A DNA stretch of 64,000 nucleotides. Origin: Streptomyces sp. NBC_01283. GTDB taxonomy: Bacteria; Actinomycetota; Actinomycetes; Streptomycetales; Streptomycetaceae. Below, in pieces: positions 44,503 to 52,949 of this stretch. Positions within the stretch are counted from its first letter, which is position 1. The number at the start of each line of letters is the position of its first letter. The notes below the pieces were generated by a model. That model ran no database searches, had not been told where the DNA came from, and saw only the letters and a list, made by a program, of their open reading frames with translations. The stretch is taken from positions 6,919,001 through 6,983,000 of the forward strand of contig NZ_CP108430.1 of NCBI RefSeq assembly GCF_041435335.1, in the 5' to 3' direction. The position numbers were made by a program, and so were the translations under genes.

Positions 44503-45963
44503 ATGTCCGTAAGTCCCGCCACCCTGCCGCCGGTGCTGCTGCACTCCGAAGCGGAACTCGCGCGGGCCGCGCTCGCCACGCCGCTGCTCTCCCGTGCCGT
44601 GCGCCTCGCACGCTGGGCGGGCCCCGAGACGCGCGTCGGGGCGGGCGGTGAGCTCGTCGACGAGCAGCTGCCGGCCGCCGCGGCCGAGCTCGGGCTCGCG
44701 GCGGCCGACCCGGACGCCGCCGCGTACGCGAGCGAGGCCTGGCGCGTGGCGGTCGACACCGGCCTGGTGGACGTGACCGACGCGGACGAGTCGGAGGGTG
44801 AGGACGCGCCGGGCACGGTGACCGCGGGCGAGGACCTCGCCGCGCTCACCTCCGGCAGCCCGCAGGACATCCTGGGCGTCTGGCTCGGCGCCCTGGATAC
44901 CGTGTACTCGGACGCGACCGTTCCGGACATGGACAACCTCCTCGACGTCCTGGAGGAGAACGGCGAGATCGACTTCGAGGAGCTCGGCTGGGACCCGCAG
45001 GCGGAGGCGGACTTCCTGGACGGCGTGCTCGGCAACCTGTACCTGCTCACCGCGGGGGACACCGGGGCGGAGGACGCCCCGGTGCCGCTGCCCGCGCTCG
45101 CCGCGTCGATGATCGTGCCGGACGACATGGGGGAGCCGACGGACGACATCCTGGAGCAGGTGTCGGACGCGATGATGAAACTCGACGACCAGTTCCGGCT
45201 CTTCGAGCCGCTCGGACTCGTCGAGTACCAGCCGGTCGACGAGGCCCTCATGGTGGACATCGACGAGGCCGACGCCCCGCTGCCGGACGACGACGAGGAC
45301 GTCTCGCGGTACGGGATGGTCAAGCTGACCCCGCTCGGTGTGTACGGCATCCGGGCGCGGATGCTGGAGGCCGGTGTGGACGCCCCCGCGGTGGGCGATC
45401 TCGCGGGCAAGGGCGCCGACGCGCTGCTCGAAGGGACGGCCGGTTTCCCGCAGGCCGCGGCGCAGGCCGAGATCGAGCAGTGGCTCGCCCGGCACGAACC
45501 GCTGGACGCGGCACGGGAGTTGCTGGCCGCGGCGCGGGGCGGCGACGATGGGGCACCGCTCAGGCGGCTGCGGTGCCAGCAGGCGCTCTCGCTGGTGGGC
45601 CGCGAGGCGGAGCCCGCCCTGCGGGAGGTCCTCGACGACGCCGAACTCGGCGGACTCGCCCGGGTGTGGCTGGCCGAGCACGGGGCGTCCGACGTGCCCG
45701 CGCCGTCCGAGGAGCTGGTCTTCTGGCTGACCATCGACACGATCGCCGCGCAGCTCGCCGCCGAGGGCAACTCGGACGAGCTGCAGGGTCTCGTGGAGGG
45801 TCTCTCCGAGCAGCACAGCGGGTTCTTCGCCGCGGCCTGGCGGGTCGAACACCCCGCCACCGCGGACGTCCTGGAGGCGATGGGGCGGCTGCACCCCGAC
45901 AAGAAGGTGGCGAAGGAAGCGCGGAAGGCGGCGTTCAAGGCCCGGTCGCAGCAAGGGATGTGA
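44503..45963 (+). CDS. Large acidic hypothetical protein
   Basis: 486 aa, strongly acidic and helical, without signal peptide or membrane helix. The segment VSRYGMVKLTPLGVYGIRARMLEAG looks like a winged-helix; the second half (ARELLAAARGGDDGAPLRRLRCQQALSLVG, PALREVLDDAELGGLARVWLAEHG) resembles HEAT-like repeats. GGAGGAG is upstream of ATG 44503. Conserved in Streptomyces to my knowledge, function unknown. Confidence 0.8.
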   Translation: MSVSPATLPPVLLHSEAELARAALATPLLSRAVRLARWAGPETRVGAGGELVDEQLPAAAAELGLAAADPDAAAYASEAWRVAVDTGLVDVTDADESEGEDAPGTVTAGEDLAALTSGSPQDILGVWLGALDTVYSDATVPDMDNLLDVLEENGEIDFEELGWDPQAEADFLDGVLGNLYLLTAGDTGAEDAPVPLPALAASMIVPDDMGEPTDDILEQVSDAMMKLDDQFRLFEPLGLVEYQPVDEALMVDIDEADAPLPDDDEDVSRYGMVKLTPLGVYGIRARMLEAGVDAPAVGDLAGKGADALLEGTAGFPQAAAQAEIEQWLARHEPLDAARELLAAARGGDDGAPLRRLRCQQALSLVGREAEPALREVLDDAELGGLARVWLAEHGASDVPAPSEELVFWLTIDTIAAQLAAEGNSDELQGLVEGLSEQHSGFFAAAWRVEHPATADVLEAMGRLHPDKKVAKEARKAAFKARSQQGM

Positions 45964-45978
45964 CGAGCACGGAGCCGT

Positions 45979-46011
45979 ACCGGGCGGGCCGGAGCTCCCG
46001 GCCCGCCCGGT
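45979..46011. terminator. Bidirectional terminator between convergent genes
   Basis: ACCGGGCGGGCC (45979-45990) pairs perfectly with GGCCCGCCCGGT (46000-46011); the nine-base middle is itself partly complementary. It serves the acidic hypothetical on the plus strand and the 148-aa gene on the minus strand. Confidence 0.8.
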
Positions 46012-46023
46012 AGTGGTGTCAGC

Positions 46024-46470
46024 TCAGCACTCGTACTTCGTCGTGTGCTTGAAGGACGATGTCGCGCCGTCGAAGCCGTACGTCCCCCGGTACGCCGGAG
46101 GGTTCTGGTACTCGCCGACGATCGTGATCGTGTTGGCGCAGGAGCCCTGTCCCGTGCGCTTGGCGTCCAGGCGGATCGTGTCGCCCACGAAGCCGCCCGT
46201 GATGTCCCAGGGGGCGCCGCAGATGCCGGAGGTGATCTGGCCGCCGGTCACCACGTGCGGGTGGGTGTTGGGGTTGTACTTCACCTCGATGGCGAACGTG
46301 ATCGCGCCGTTGTGCAGCTCCAGCTTGCAGGTGGTGGAGACCGCCTCGGCGGACACGTCCTGGGGCGCGGCGAATGCCTCGTCGCGCGTCTTGACCTCGG
46401 CGCCCTGCGGGTTGTGGAAGCGGTGCTCCGCGCGGGCCTGGCCCTTCTGCTTGCGTGACTGAGTGGTCAT
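46024..46470 (-). CDS. Beta-rich unknown protein, last gene of the protease cluster
   Basis: 148 aa without a signal peptide. The first ~35 residues are basic (SRKQKGQARAEHRFHN). The rest looks like a beta sandwich with regularly placed cysteines (TTCKLEL, SGICGAP, GSCANTI and the terminal Cys). Four cysteines in a protein lacking a secretion signal is unusual. It lies 27 nt downstream of the protease gene and is presumably cotranscribed. I do not recognise it; substrate, inhibitor or effector of the protease are all open. Confidence 0.7.
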   Translation of the reverse strand: MTTQSRKQKGQARAEHRFHNPQGAEVKTRDEAFAAPQDVSAEAVSTTCKLELHNGAITFAIEVKYNPNTHPHVVTGGQITSGICGAPWDITGGFVGDTIRLDAKRTGQGSCANTITIVGEYQNPPAYRGTYGFDGATSSFKHTTKYEC

Positions 46471-46497
46471 GAAGCCCTCCTCTCGGGGTGAGGCCGG

Positions 46498-47655
46498 TCA
46501 GGCCAGCTGCTCGGAGACCTCGACCCGCAGCAGCGCGCGGACGTTCTCGATGTGGTTGAGCACCGTCACGGTGGACGATCCGGCGAACAGCAGCCCCAGC
46601 GCGACGTTGTCGAGCGAGGTCACCAGGGACCCCGAGTCGCCGCCCGCCGAGATGTTCGTCGTCAGGATCTGGTCCTTGAAGCGGGCCGTGCCCGCCGTGC
46701 CGTAGTTGACGTCGATGGTGGCGTCGACCGCGATGATCCGGCCGAAGGAGATGTTGGTCGTACGGCCGGTCTTCTTCACCTGGTCGCCGACCGCGACGTT
46801 CGCCTTGCGGCGCCAGGCGCGCGGCGCACCACTGAAGTACGTCTCACGGGTCGCGTCCTGGAAGTCGACGGTGCCGAGCGCCGCGTCGACGACGTTGTTG
46901 TGACGCTCCAGCGGGATCTGCGGGGCGAACTGGATCGTGATGAAGCGTTCCAGCGTCGCGATGCGGTCGGCCGGGTCCTGGCCGCCGTCGAAGACGCCCG
47001 GCTGCACGATCGCGCTGCCGAGCTGCGCGCGGTTGGAGTCGGCCAGCACGTGGTTGTTGGAGAGGACGTAGAACTTCGCCGGTACGCCGAGGCCGGGGCC
47101 CGGCGGGTCGACGGCGGCGCCGGGCAGGAAGTCGTAGACCACGCTGCCGAGCGTGCCGGCCGTCACGCGTACGTTGCCGACCGAGGCGCCGGAGGGGCAC
47201 GGGCGCATACGGCGCTTGAGGAGCTGCGGCTCGAACGCGCCGAGCCCGCCGCGCTCTTGGAGCTGGGGCTGCGACAGGCCCGCGAGCTGCTCGCTCACGC
47301 TGCCGTCGGGGCCGTACGCCGCCGATGAGCGGTCATCGGCGCGGGAGGACTGGCGCTGCTGCCGCTGCGCGGCGACATGGCCGACCGCGACGATGTCGGT
47401 GGGGGTGCCGTCGTCCATCTGGCGCGGGACGACGTCCCGCTCCGGGAGCATGGACTCCGGGACCTTCTGGGTGACGAACACGATGACGGCCGGTTCGCCG
47501 GTGGGCTGTCCCTCGGTCCACTTCACGCCGTGGCCGAAGCCGACGACGTTGGCAAGCGGCGACTGGGGCCGCAGGAAGTCGGATGTCGCCTGCTGGCGGG
47601 AGCTGTCACTGAGCTGACCGCCGGTGGGTCCTCGCATCAATTCGGGCTGGCTCAC
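46498..47655 (-). CDS. Trypsin-like serine protease with an N-terminal prodomain-like region
   Basis: 385 aa, no signal peptide. The chymotrypsin-fold triad is His202 (LSNNHVLAD), Asp257 (NNVVDAALG) and Ser341 (ISAGGDSGSLV). Residues ~33-97 (LANVVGFGHG...VIVFVTQKVP...DVVP...VAVGHVAAQ) are homologous to the whole 78-aa product of the preceding gene; a charged linker (~98-150) joins them to the protease. GTG 47655 is chosen because GAGGTGG lies just upstream; ATG 47679 has no such site. This is not a typical secreted Streptomyces protease. Confidence 0.85.
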   Translation of the reverse strand: MSQPELMRGPTGGQLSDSSRQQATSDFLRPQSPLANVVGFGHGVKWTEGQPTGEPAVIVFVTQKVPESMLPERDVVPRQMDDGTPTDIVAVGHVAAQRQQRQSSRADDRSSAAYGPDGSVSEQLAGLSQPQLQERGGLGAFEPQLLKRRMRPCPSGASVGNVRVTAGTLGSVVYDFLPGAAVDPPGPGLGVPAKFYVLSNNHVLADSNRAQLGSAIVQPGVFDGGQDPADRIATLERFITIQFAPQIPLERHNNVVDAALGTVDFQDATRETYFSGAPRAWRRKANVAVGDQVKKTGRTTNISFGRIIAVDATIDVNYGTAGTARFKDQILTTNISAGGDSGSLVTSLDNVALGLLFAGSSTVTVLNHIENVRALLRVEVSEQLA

Positions 47656-47723
47656 GCCAGACCACCTCTTCGCCTTCATTGCGGGGTCGGAGTTCCGGTC
47701 CGTGCTCTGTCCTTGGCCTTGTC

Positions 47724-47960
47724 CTAGGCCTGGGTCTGGGCGTCGACGCCGCCGATCGCGAGTACGCGCACGGGGACGCCTTCGAGCACCGCCGGAACCA
47801 CGTCTTCGTCACGGAGCCGGTCACGGGGAACTTTGCGGGTGACGAAGACGACGATCACGTCCGTACCCGAGTTCTCGTCCCTCCCGGTGCCGACACCGGT
47901 GACATTGGCCAGCTTCATCAGCCGGTCCTCATGGAGACTGCGTGCCTGCTGTGCGTCCAC
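47724..47960 (-). CDS. Stand-alone small domain homologous to the N-terminal region of the adjacent protease
   Basis: 78 aa. Aligned by eye with protease residues 33-97 it shares LANV-G-G-G, VFVT-KVP, L-x3-DVVP and a closing VDAQ/VAAQ. This is the same fold encoded alone, 68 nt upstream of the protease gene and in the same direction. GTG 47960 is preceded by GGGGGAGG. It could be a trans-acting inhibitor or chaperone, or a sensor partner (inference). Confidence 0.8.
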   Translation of the reverse strand: MDAQQARSLHEDRLMKLANVTGVGTGRDENSGTDVIVVFVTRKVPRDRLRDEDVVPAVLEGVPVRVLAIGGVDAQTQA

Positions 47961-47998
47961 GCGGCTCGCCTCCCCCTACGGGTGATGCACGTAGGTGA

Positions 47999-48027
47999 TG
48001 TCTATTGCCGTGTGGAGGGCGGGTCAA
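47999..48027 (-). promoter_or_regulatory. Strong promoter of the prodomain-protease cluster
   Basis: On the minus strand: TTGACC (48027-48022), a 17-nt spacer, TAGACA (48004-47999). This is the best consensus HrdB-type promoter in the window, about 32 nt upstream in transcript terms of the GTG at 47960. Confidence 0.7.
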
Positions 48028-48127
48028 GGCGTTCTGCACGAAATCTTGGCTTTACGGGTGATCCGTTCCTGTTGACCTTGTCTACGAAGATTCTTCCCAC
48101 CAGTGGCCCACGTGCGTCGTTTCCCTT

Positions 48128-48895
48128 TCACGTACGCAGGTGTGAAGCGCCGTTGAGGTCAAGGACCGTGCCGGACGCCCACTCCGCGACCGGCGAGGCG
48201 AGCCACAGCACCGCCGCGGCGATCTCCTCGGCCGTGCCCGCCCGCCCGAAGGGGCTCTGCGCGCGGATCGCCGCGCCCTCGTCGCCGCTGAGCCGGTGCG
48301 CGACCCGCTCGGTCGCGAAGAACCCGGGCGCCACCGACGCCACCGCGATCCCGTACGGCGCGAGCGACACCGCGAGGGACTGGCCGAGCGCGTGCACGGC
48401 CGCCTTGGTCGCCCCGTACGCCGGGTGGTCGGGCTCCCCGCGGAACGCGCCGCGCGAGCCGACGTTCACGATCCGGCCACCCGTGCCCTGGTCGATCATC
48501 CGGCGGGCCGCCAGGTGGCTGAGGTTCGCCGTGGCAAGCAGGTTCACCGACACATGTTGCTGCCAGAGCGCCGCCCAGTCCTCGTACGACGTGTCGGCGA
48601 GGGGATGCGGCAGGTTCACGGCGGCGTTGTTGACCAGGACGTCCAGACCGCCGAGCGCCGCGGCGGCCCGCCCCGCGACATCCGCCGCGCCCGCCGGATC
48701 GGACAGGTCCCCGCCCACCAGCACATGGCCGTCGCCCGCCAGGGACGCGAGGGTCGCGCGCGCCTCGTCCTCGCGGGAGCCGTAGTGCACCGCGACGCGG
48801 TCGCCGTTCGCCGCGAAGGCCTGCGCGAGGGCTCTGCCCAGACCTCGGGAGGCTCCGCTGATCAGTACACGACGGCCGGTGGCAGGCAGGTTCAT
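48128..48895 (-). CDS. Short-chain dehydrogenase/reductase
   Basis: 255 aa classical SDR. SGASRGLGRA (cofactor loop), NNAAVN (NAG-type), catalytic Ser in VNVGSRGAF, and PAYGATKAA (Tyr-X3-Lys); VLDLNGASHLRT closes the protein. FabG-like; the substrate is unknown. Divergent from phoX. ATG 48895 begins directly at the fold. Confidence 0.88.
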   Translation of the reverse strand: MNLPATGRRVLISGASRGLGRALAQAFAANGDRVAVHYGSREDEARATLASLAGDGHVLVGGDLSDPAGAADVAGRAAAALGGLDVLVNNAAVNLPHPLADTSYEDWAALWQQHVSVNLLATANLSHLAARRMIDQGTGGRIVNVGSRGAFRGEPDHPAYGATKAAVHALGQSLAVSLAPYGIAVASVAPGFFATERVAHRLSGDEGAAIRAQSPFGRAGTAEEIAAAVLWLASPVAEWASGTVLDLNGASHLRT

Positions 48896-49059
48896 GGAAG
48901 GTGGCCCCTTGATGTCGGACAGCGTTCAACCGCCGTTTATACGTGAGCGGGAACGTGACGCCGACAGCAGCCCGGCCGAAACAGGAAGTACGCAGGCCGA
49001 GAGTCGCAGCACGTGCACCGTCAGCCCGTAGCCCGCCCGTACGCGCCTCAGGAGACATC

Positions 49060-50499
49060 ATGCCGCTCACCCGCAGGGACTTCGCCAGACGCTCCGCGAT
49101 CACCGGCGCGGGGGTCGCGCTGGCCGGCAGCGTCGGCGCGCTCGCCACCGCGCCCGGCGCGCTCGCCGCGGAGGAGACGACCCAGGACGGAGTCGACGGC
49201 CACGACGGCGCCCCCGGCTACGGGCCGCTGCTCCCCGACCCGAAGGGCCTGCTCGCGCTGCCCGCCGGATTCTCGTACCGCGTCCTCACCCACAGCGGCA
49301 GGACCAAGCTGGAGACCGGCGAGTTCACGCCCTCCAACCACGACGGCACGGCCACCTTCGAGGGCCCGCGCGGCGCGACGCTCCTCGTCAACAACCACGA
49401 GCTGAGCGGCCCCCGCTCCAAGTGGCCGCACCCCGTCCCGCTGACCGACGGCCTCGTCTACGACCCGGCCGCGTCCGGCGGCTGCACCGTCGTCGAGGTC
49501 CGCCGCGACGGACACGTCGCCGAGTGGGTCGGCATCGCGGGCACCGCCACCAACTGCGCGGGCGGCAGCACTCCTTGGGGCACCTGGCTGACCTGCGAGG
49601 AGACCGAGGACAAGGCCGGCCAGAACGGCATGACCAAGGACCACGGCTACGTCTTCGAGGTCGACCCCCTCGATAAGCGGGCCAACCGCGCCCCCAAGCC
49701 GATCAAGGCCCTCGGCCGCTACGCCCACGAGGCCGTCGTCGTCGACCCCAAGCGCGGCCACCTCTACCTCACCGAGGACGCCTCCGGGCCCAACGGTCTG
49801 CTCTACCGCTGGACCCCGCCGCACGGCTTCCACCACGGCCGCGGCAGGCTGCGCACCCTGGCCGACGACGCGGGTGTCCTGAAGGCCCCCAAGTGCTACG
49901 ACTCCGGCGGCCGTTTCGTGGACGACCTGTCCCGCGCCACGAAGACCGGCACCGTCTACGGCGTGGACTGGGTCGAGGTCCCGGACCGCGACGCCCGCAC
50001 GGTCTCGGTGCGCAAGCAGTTCGCCGACGGCGACGTCACCCGCGCCCGCAAGCTCGAAGGCATGTGGTGGGGTGACGGCGGCGTCTACATCGTCGCCTCG
50101 TTCGCCCGCGGCGAGAGCCCCGTCCCGCACGACGGACAGGTGTGGTTCTACAACCCGTCGCGCCGCACCCTCACCCTGAAGGTCCTGCTCGGCGTGAACC
50201 CCGACCCGGCGAAGGACGGCGCCTTCGACGGCCCGGACAACATCACGGTCTCCCCGTACGGCGGCCTGGTCATCGCCGAGGACGGCGAGGGCATCCAGCA
50301 CCTCTTCGGGGCGACCGACCGGGGCCGCACGTACCCGATCGCACGCAACGAACTCAATGGGGGCACCACCGAGGACCCCTCCTACAGTGAGTTCACCGGC
50401 GTCACGTTCTCGCCCGACGGCAAGACGCTCTACGCCAACATCCAGACCCCCGGCATCATGCTGGCGATCACCGGCCCGTGGCGCCGCCAGCGCCACTGA
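49060..50499 (+). CDS. phoX: PhoX-family (DUF839) phosphatase, Tat-exported
   Basis: 479 aa. The N terminus LTRRDFARRSAITGAGVALAG is a twin-arginine signal with an AxA cleavage region near ALAAEE. The body has the PhoX features GLVYDPAASGGCTVVEV, GTWLTCEETED (metal-binding glutamates), GRYAHEAVVVDP and GPDNITVSPYGGLVIAEDGEG. PhoX enzymes are calcium/iron-dependent alkaline phosphatases. AGGAG precedes ATG 49060; the longer frame from 48943 lacks family similarity. I saw no clear PHO box in the divergent region. Confidence 0.85.
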   Translation: MPLTRRDFARRSAITGAGVALAGSVGALATAPGALAAEETTQDGVDGHDGAPGYGPLLPDPKGLLALPAGFSYRVLTHSGRTKLETGEFTPSNHDGTATFEGPRGATLLVNNHELSGPRSKWPHPVPLTDGLVYDPAASGGCTVVEVRRDGHVAEWVGIAGTATNCAGGSTPWGTWLTCEETEDKAGQNGMTKDHGYVFEVDPLDKRANRAPKPIKALGRYAHEAVVVDPKRGHLYLTEDASGPNGLLYRWTPPHGFHHGRGRLRTLADDAGVLKAPKCYDSGGRFVDDLSRATKTGTVYGVDWVEVPDRDARTVSVRKQFADGDVTRARKLEGMWWGDGGVYIVASFARGESPVPHDGQVWFYNPSRRTLTLKVLLGVNPDPAKDGAFDGPDNITVSPYGGLVIAEDGEGIQHLFGATDRGRTYPIARNELNGGTTEDPSYSEFTGVTFSPDGKTLYANIQTPGIMLAITGPWRRQRH

Positions 50500-50616
50500 C
50501 GGGTCCAGCGGCGATCCACCGACGGTTCGTGGAAAGCGCCCGGCGAAAACCTTTGGCGCCCCCCGAGTTCCCTCTCCTAAAGTCATACGGAGTTTCCGGA
50601 ATTCGGGGGAATTCAC

Positions 50617-52191
50617 ATGGCACGCTTCAATACCAAGTCCGCGAAGGCACTGGTCACTTCCGTCGTGAAGTCGACCGGACGCACCGCGCCGACCCACCAG
50701 GGCGGCCGGGGCCAGCTCCGCGACGCGCACTCCGAGCTCTTTCTGCTCGCGGTGGCGAATTTCGTCTCGCAGCAGACCTTTTACGAGACCGGAGACGAGC
50801 GCGACCACCGTTTTGCCGCGCTCGTGCGCCGCCTCGCCGTCCAGGACCCGGAGTGGACCGCGGGCCTGCTCGGCTGGCTGCGCGGCGACGGCAACATGCG
50901 CACGGCCTCACTCGTCGGCGCCGCCGAGTACGTCAAGGCGCGCCTCGACGCCGGCGCCACCGACGGCCCCGCCAACCGCCAGGTCGTCGCCTCCGTGCTG
51001 CGCCGCCCGGACGAGCCCGGCGAGTTCCTCGGGTACTGGACGGCGACGTACGGCCGGACCATCCCCAAGCCCGTCAAGCGCGGCATCGCGGACGCGGTGC
51101 GCCGTCTGTACAACGAGAAGGCGCTGCTCAAGTACGACACGGCGTCCAAGGGCTACCGCTTCGGCGACATCCTCAACCTCGTGCACGCCGCGCCCGACCC
51201 GGACAAGCCGTGGCAGGGCGACCTCTTCCAGTACGCGCTCGACCGCCGCCACCACCCCGACACCGCCGTACCGCCCGCGTCGGCCCGTGTCCTGGCCGCG
51301 CACCGCGAGCTGATGGCCGTGCCGGTCGCCGAGCGGCGCGCGGTGGTCACCGGCGCGGGCGGGGCCGAGCGGCTCGCCGCGGCGGGCCTCACCTGGGAGG
51401 CGCTCGCGGGCTGGCTGCAGGGGCCGATGGACAAGGCGGCCTGGGAAGCGGTCATTCCGTCCATGGGCGCGATGGCGCTCGTGCGCAACCTGCGCAACTT
51501 CGACACGGCAGGCGTGTCGGACGAGGTGGCGAGCGCCGTCGCGGCGAAGCTCGCCGACCCGGCGGAGGTCGCGAAGTCGCGCCAGTTCCCCTTCCGCTAC
51601 CTCGCCGCGTACCAGCACGCGCCGTCGCTGCGCTGGGCGTACCCGCTGGAGCGGGCGCTCGGCCACTCGCTGGCCAACGTGCCCGCGCTGCCCGGCCGTT
51701 CGCTGATCCTGGTGGATCGTTCGAGCTCCATGTGGTCGCCGCTCTCGGAGCGCTCGCAGCTCAACCGCGCGGACGCCGCCGCGGTCTTCGGCACGGCGCT
51801 CGCGCTGCGGGCGGCGGACGCGGACCTGGTCGAGTTCGGCACGACGAGCGCCCGCGTGAAGTACCGCGAGGGGGAGTCGGTGCTCAAGATCCTCGAGCGC
51901 TTCGGCAAGCTCGGCGGCACGAACACCACCGAGGCGGTGCGCCGCTTCTACGAGAAGCACGACCGCGTCCTGATCATCACCGACGAGCAGGCGACGTACA
52001 ACTACCACGGCGACCCGACCGAGCAGGTTCCGGCGCACATCCCGGTCTACACCTGGAACCTCGCGGGCTACCGGGTGGGCCACGGCGAGTCCGGCACGGG
52101 CAACCGCCATGTGTTCGGGGGCCTTTCGGACGCGGCTTTCCGGATGGTGCAGCTGGTGGAGGCGGGCTCTTCCGGCAACTGGCCGTTCTAG
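50617..52191 (+). CDS. TROVE-domain protein, bacterial Ro60 (Rsr-like)
   Basis: 524 aa. The N-terminal HEAT-like TROVE ring (HSELFLLAVANFVSQQTFYE, SLVGAAEYVKARLDAG, LGYWTATYGRTIPKPVKRGIADAV) is followed by a von Willebrand A domain with an intact MIDAS (Asp367, Ser369, Ser371 in LVDRSSSMW; LGGTNTTEA; ITDEQATY). Ro60 proteins bind Y RNAs and misfolded RNAs, and in bacteria gate PNPase. No Y RNA was recognised nearby. ATG 50617 opens MARFNTKSAKALV. Confidence 0.92.
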   Translation: MARFNTKSAKALVTSVVKSTGRTAPTHQGGRGQLRDAHSELFLLAVANFVSQQTFYETGDERDHRFAALVRRLAVQDPEWTAGLLGWLRGDGNMRTASLVGAAEYVKARLDAGATDGPANRQVVASVLRRPDEPGEFLGYWTATYGRTIPKPVKRGIADAVRRLYNEKALLKYDTASKGYRFGDILNLVHAAPDPDKPWQGDLFQYALDRRHHPDTAVPPASARVLAAHRELMAVPVAERRAVVTGAGGAERLAAAGLTWEALAGWLQGPMDKAAWEAVIPSMGAMALVRNLRNFDTAGVSDEVASAVAAKLADPAEVAKSRQFPFRYLAAYQHAPSLRWAYPLERALGHSLANVPALPGRSLILVDRSSSMWSPLSERSQLNRADAAAVFGTALALRAADADLVEFGTTSARVKYREGESVLKILERFGKLGGTNTTEAVRRFYEKHDRVLIITDEQATYNYHGDPTEQVPAHIPVYTWNLAGYRVGHGESGTGNRHVFGGLSDAAFRMVQLVEAGSSGNWPF

Positions 52192-52231
52192 GTTCTTGCT
52201 CGCGTGAAGGCTCCTGCTCGCGTCAAGGCCC

Positions 52232-52261
52232 TTGTCCGCGACGGGAATTGGTATCTAACAT
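52232..52261 (+). promoter_or_regulatory. Promoter of the GntR gene, leaderless start
   Basis: TTGTCC (52232-52237), 18 nt, TAACAT (52256-52261). Transcription would begin near 52268-52270, at the ATG 52270, and no ribosome-binding site precedes that codon. Confidence 0.5.
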
Positions 52262-52269
52262 TTCAGTGC

Positions 52270-52914
52270 ATGGGAGCCATGCAACCGGTGCGACGCACCC
52301 TCCTCAGGGACCAGGCGTACGCATCGATCCGTGACGCGATCGTCGGAGGCGACATCCCGCCGGGCAGCATCGTGCGGGACGCCGACCTCGCCGCGTCGCT
52401 CGGCCTGTCCCGCGCACCCGTCCGCGAGGCGTTCGCGAGGCTCGTCGACGAAGGCCTCCTGGAGACCAAACCGCAGAGCCACACCCGTGTGACGCCGCTG
52501 GACGCGGCCGACGTCAGGGACGCGGCGGCCGTCGTCCGCGCCATGCACGAGCTCGTCGCCCGCAGCGCGGTGCCATGCCTGGCGCCCGCGCACCTGCACG
52601 CGATGCGGGAGGCCAACCGCCGGTTCGCTGCGGCCCTCACGTCCGGCGACGTGGAGGGCGCCCTGCGGGCCGACGACGACCTGCATGGCGTCCTCGTCGC
52701 GGCCTGCGGCAACAGCGCGGCAGCGGCCACCATCACCCGCTACACCCCGCTCATCCGCCGCCTGGAGAGGCAGCGCTTCGGCGAGGGCGTGACCTGCGGT
52801 TCCGCCGCACTGCACGAGCGGCTGATCGACGCGTGCGCGGACGGCGACGCGGAAGCCGCGGCGGCCGTCACCACGGAGATCTGGCGCGTCCTGGAAGAAC
52901 TCGCCCACCCCTGA
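52270..52914 (+). CDS. GntR-family (FadR subfamily) regulator, probably of acdS
   Basis: 214 aa. The winged HTH ([43 protein letters not shown]) is followed by an FCD ligand domain with conserved acid/His pattern ([37 protein letters not shown]). The frame extends upstream to 52204, but the promoter at 52232-52261 excludes that start; ATG 52279 is the alternative. acdS begins 35 nt downstream in the same direction. Confidence 0.85.
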   Translation: MGAMQPVRRTLLRDQAYASIRDAIVGGDIPPGSIVRDADLAASLGLSRAPVREAFARLVDEGLLETKPQSHTRVTPLDAADVRDAAAVVRAMHELVARSAVPCLAPAHLHAMREANRRFAAALTSGDVEGALRADDDLHGVLVAACGNSAAAATITRYTPLIRRLERQRFGEGVTCGSAALHERLIDACADGDAEAAAAVTTEIWRVLEELAHP

Positions 52915-52949
52915 AGACACCGCAGACACCGCCCCGGCTGGAGGCCACC

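Noticed and set aside
44224..45954. N-terminal extension of the secreted nuclease frame to 1197 aa
   Set aside because: The extension is antisense to the acidic hypothetical gene and would bury the signal peptide that begins at the ATG 44223.
50500..50616. Possible Y RNA upstream of the TROVE gene, suggested by a GGTTCG element
   Set aside because: The element lacks the flanking stem expected of a T-arm and the rest of a tRNA-like fold could not be drawn.
49048..50808. 586-aa minus-strand frame opposite phoX
   Set aside because: Shadow of the phoX frame; no motif, and phoX has a Tat signal and family motifs.
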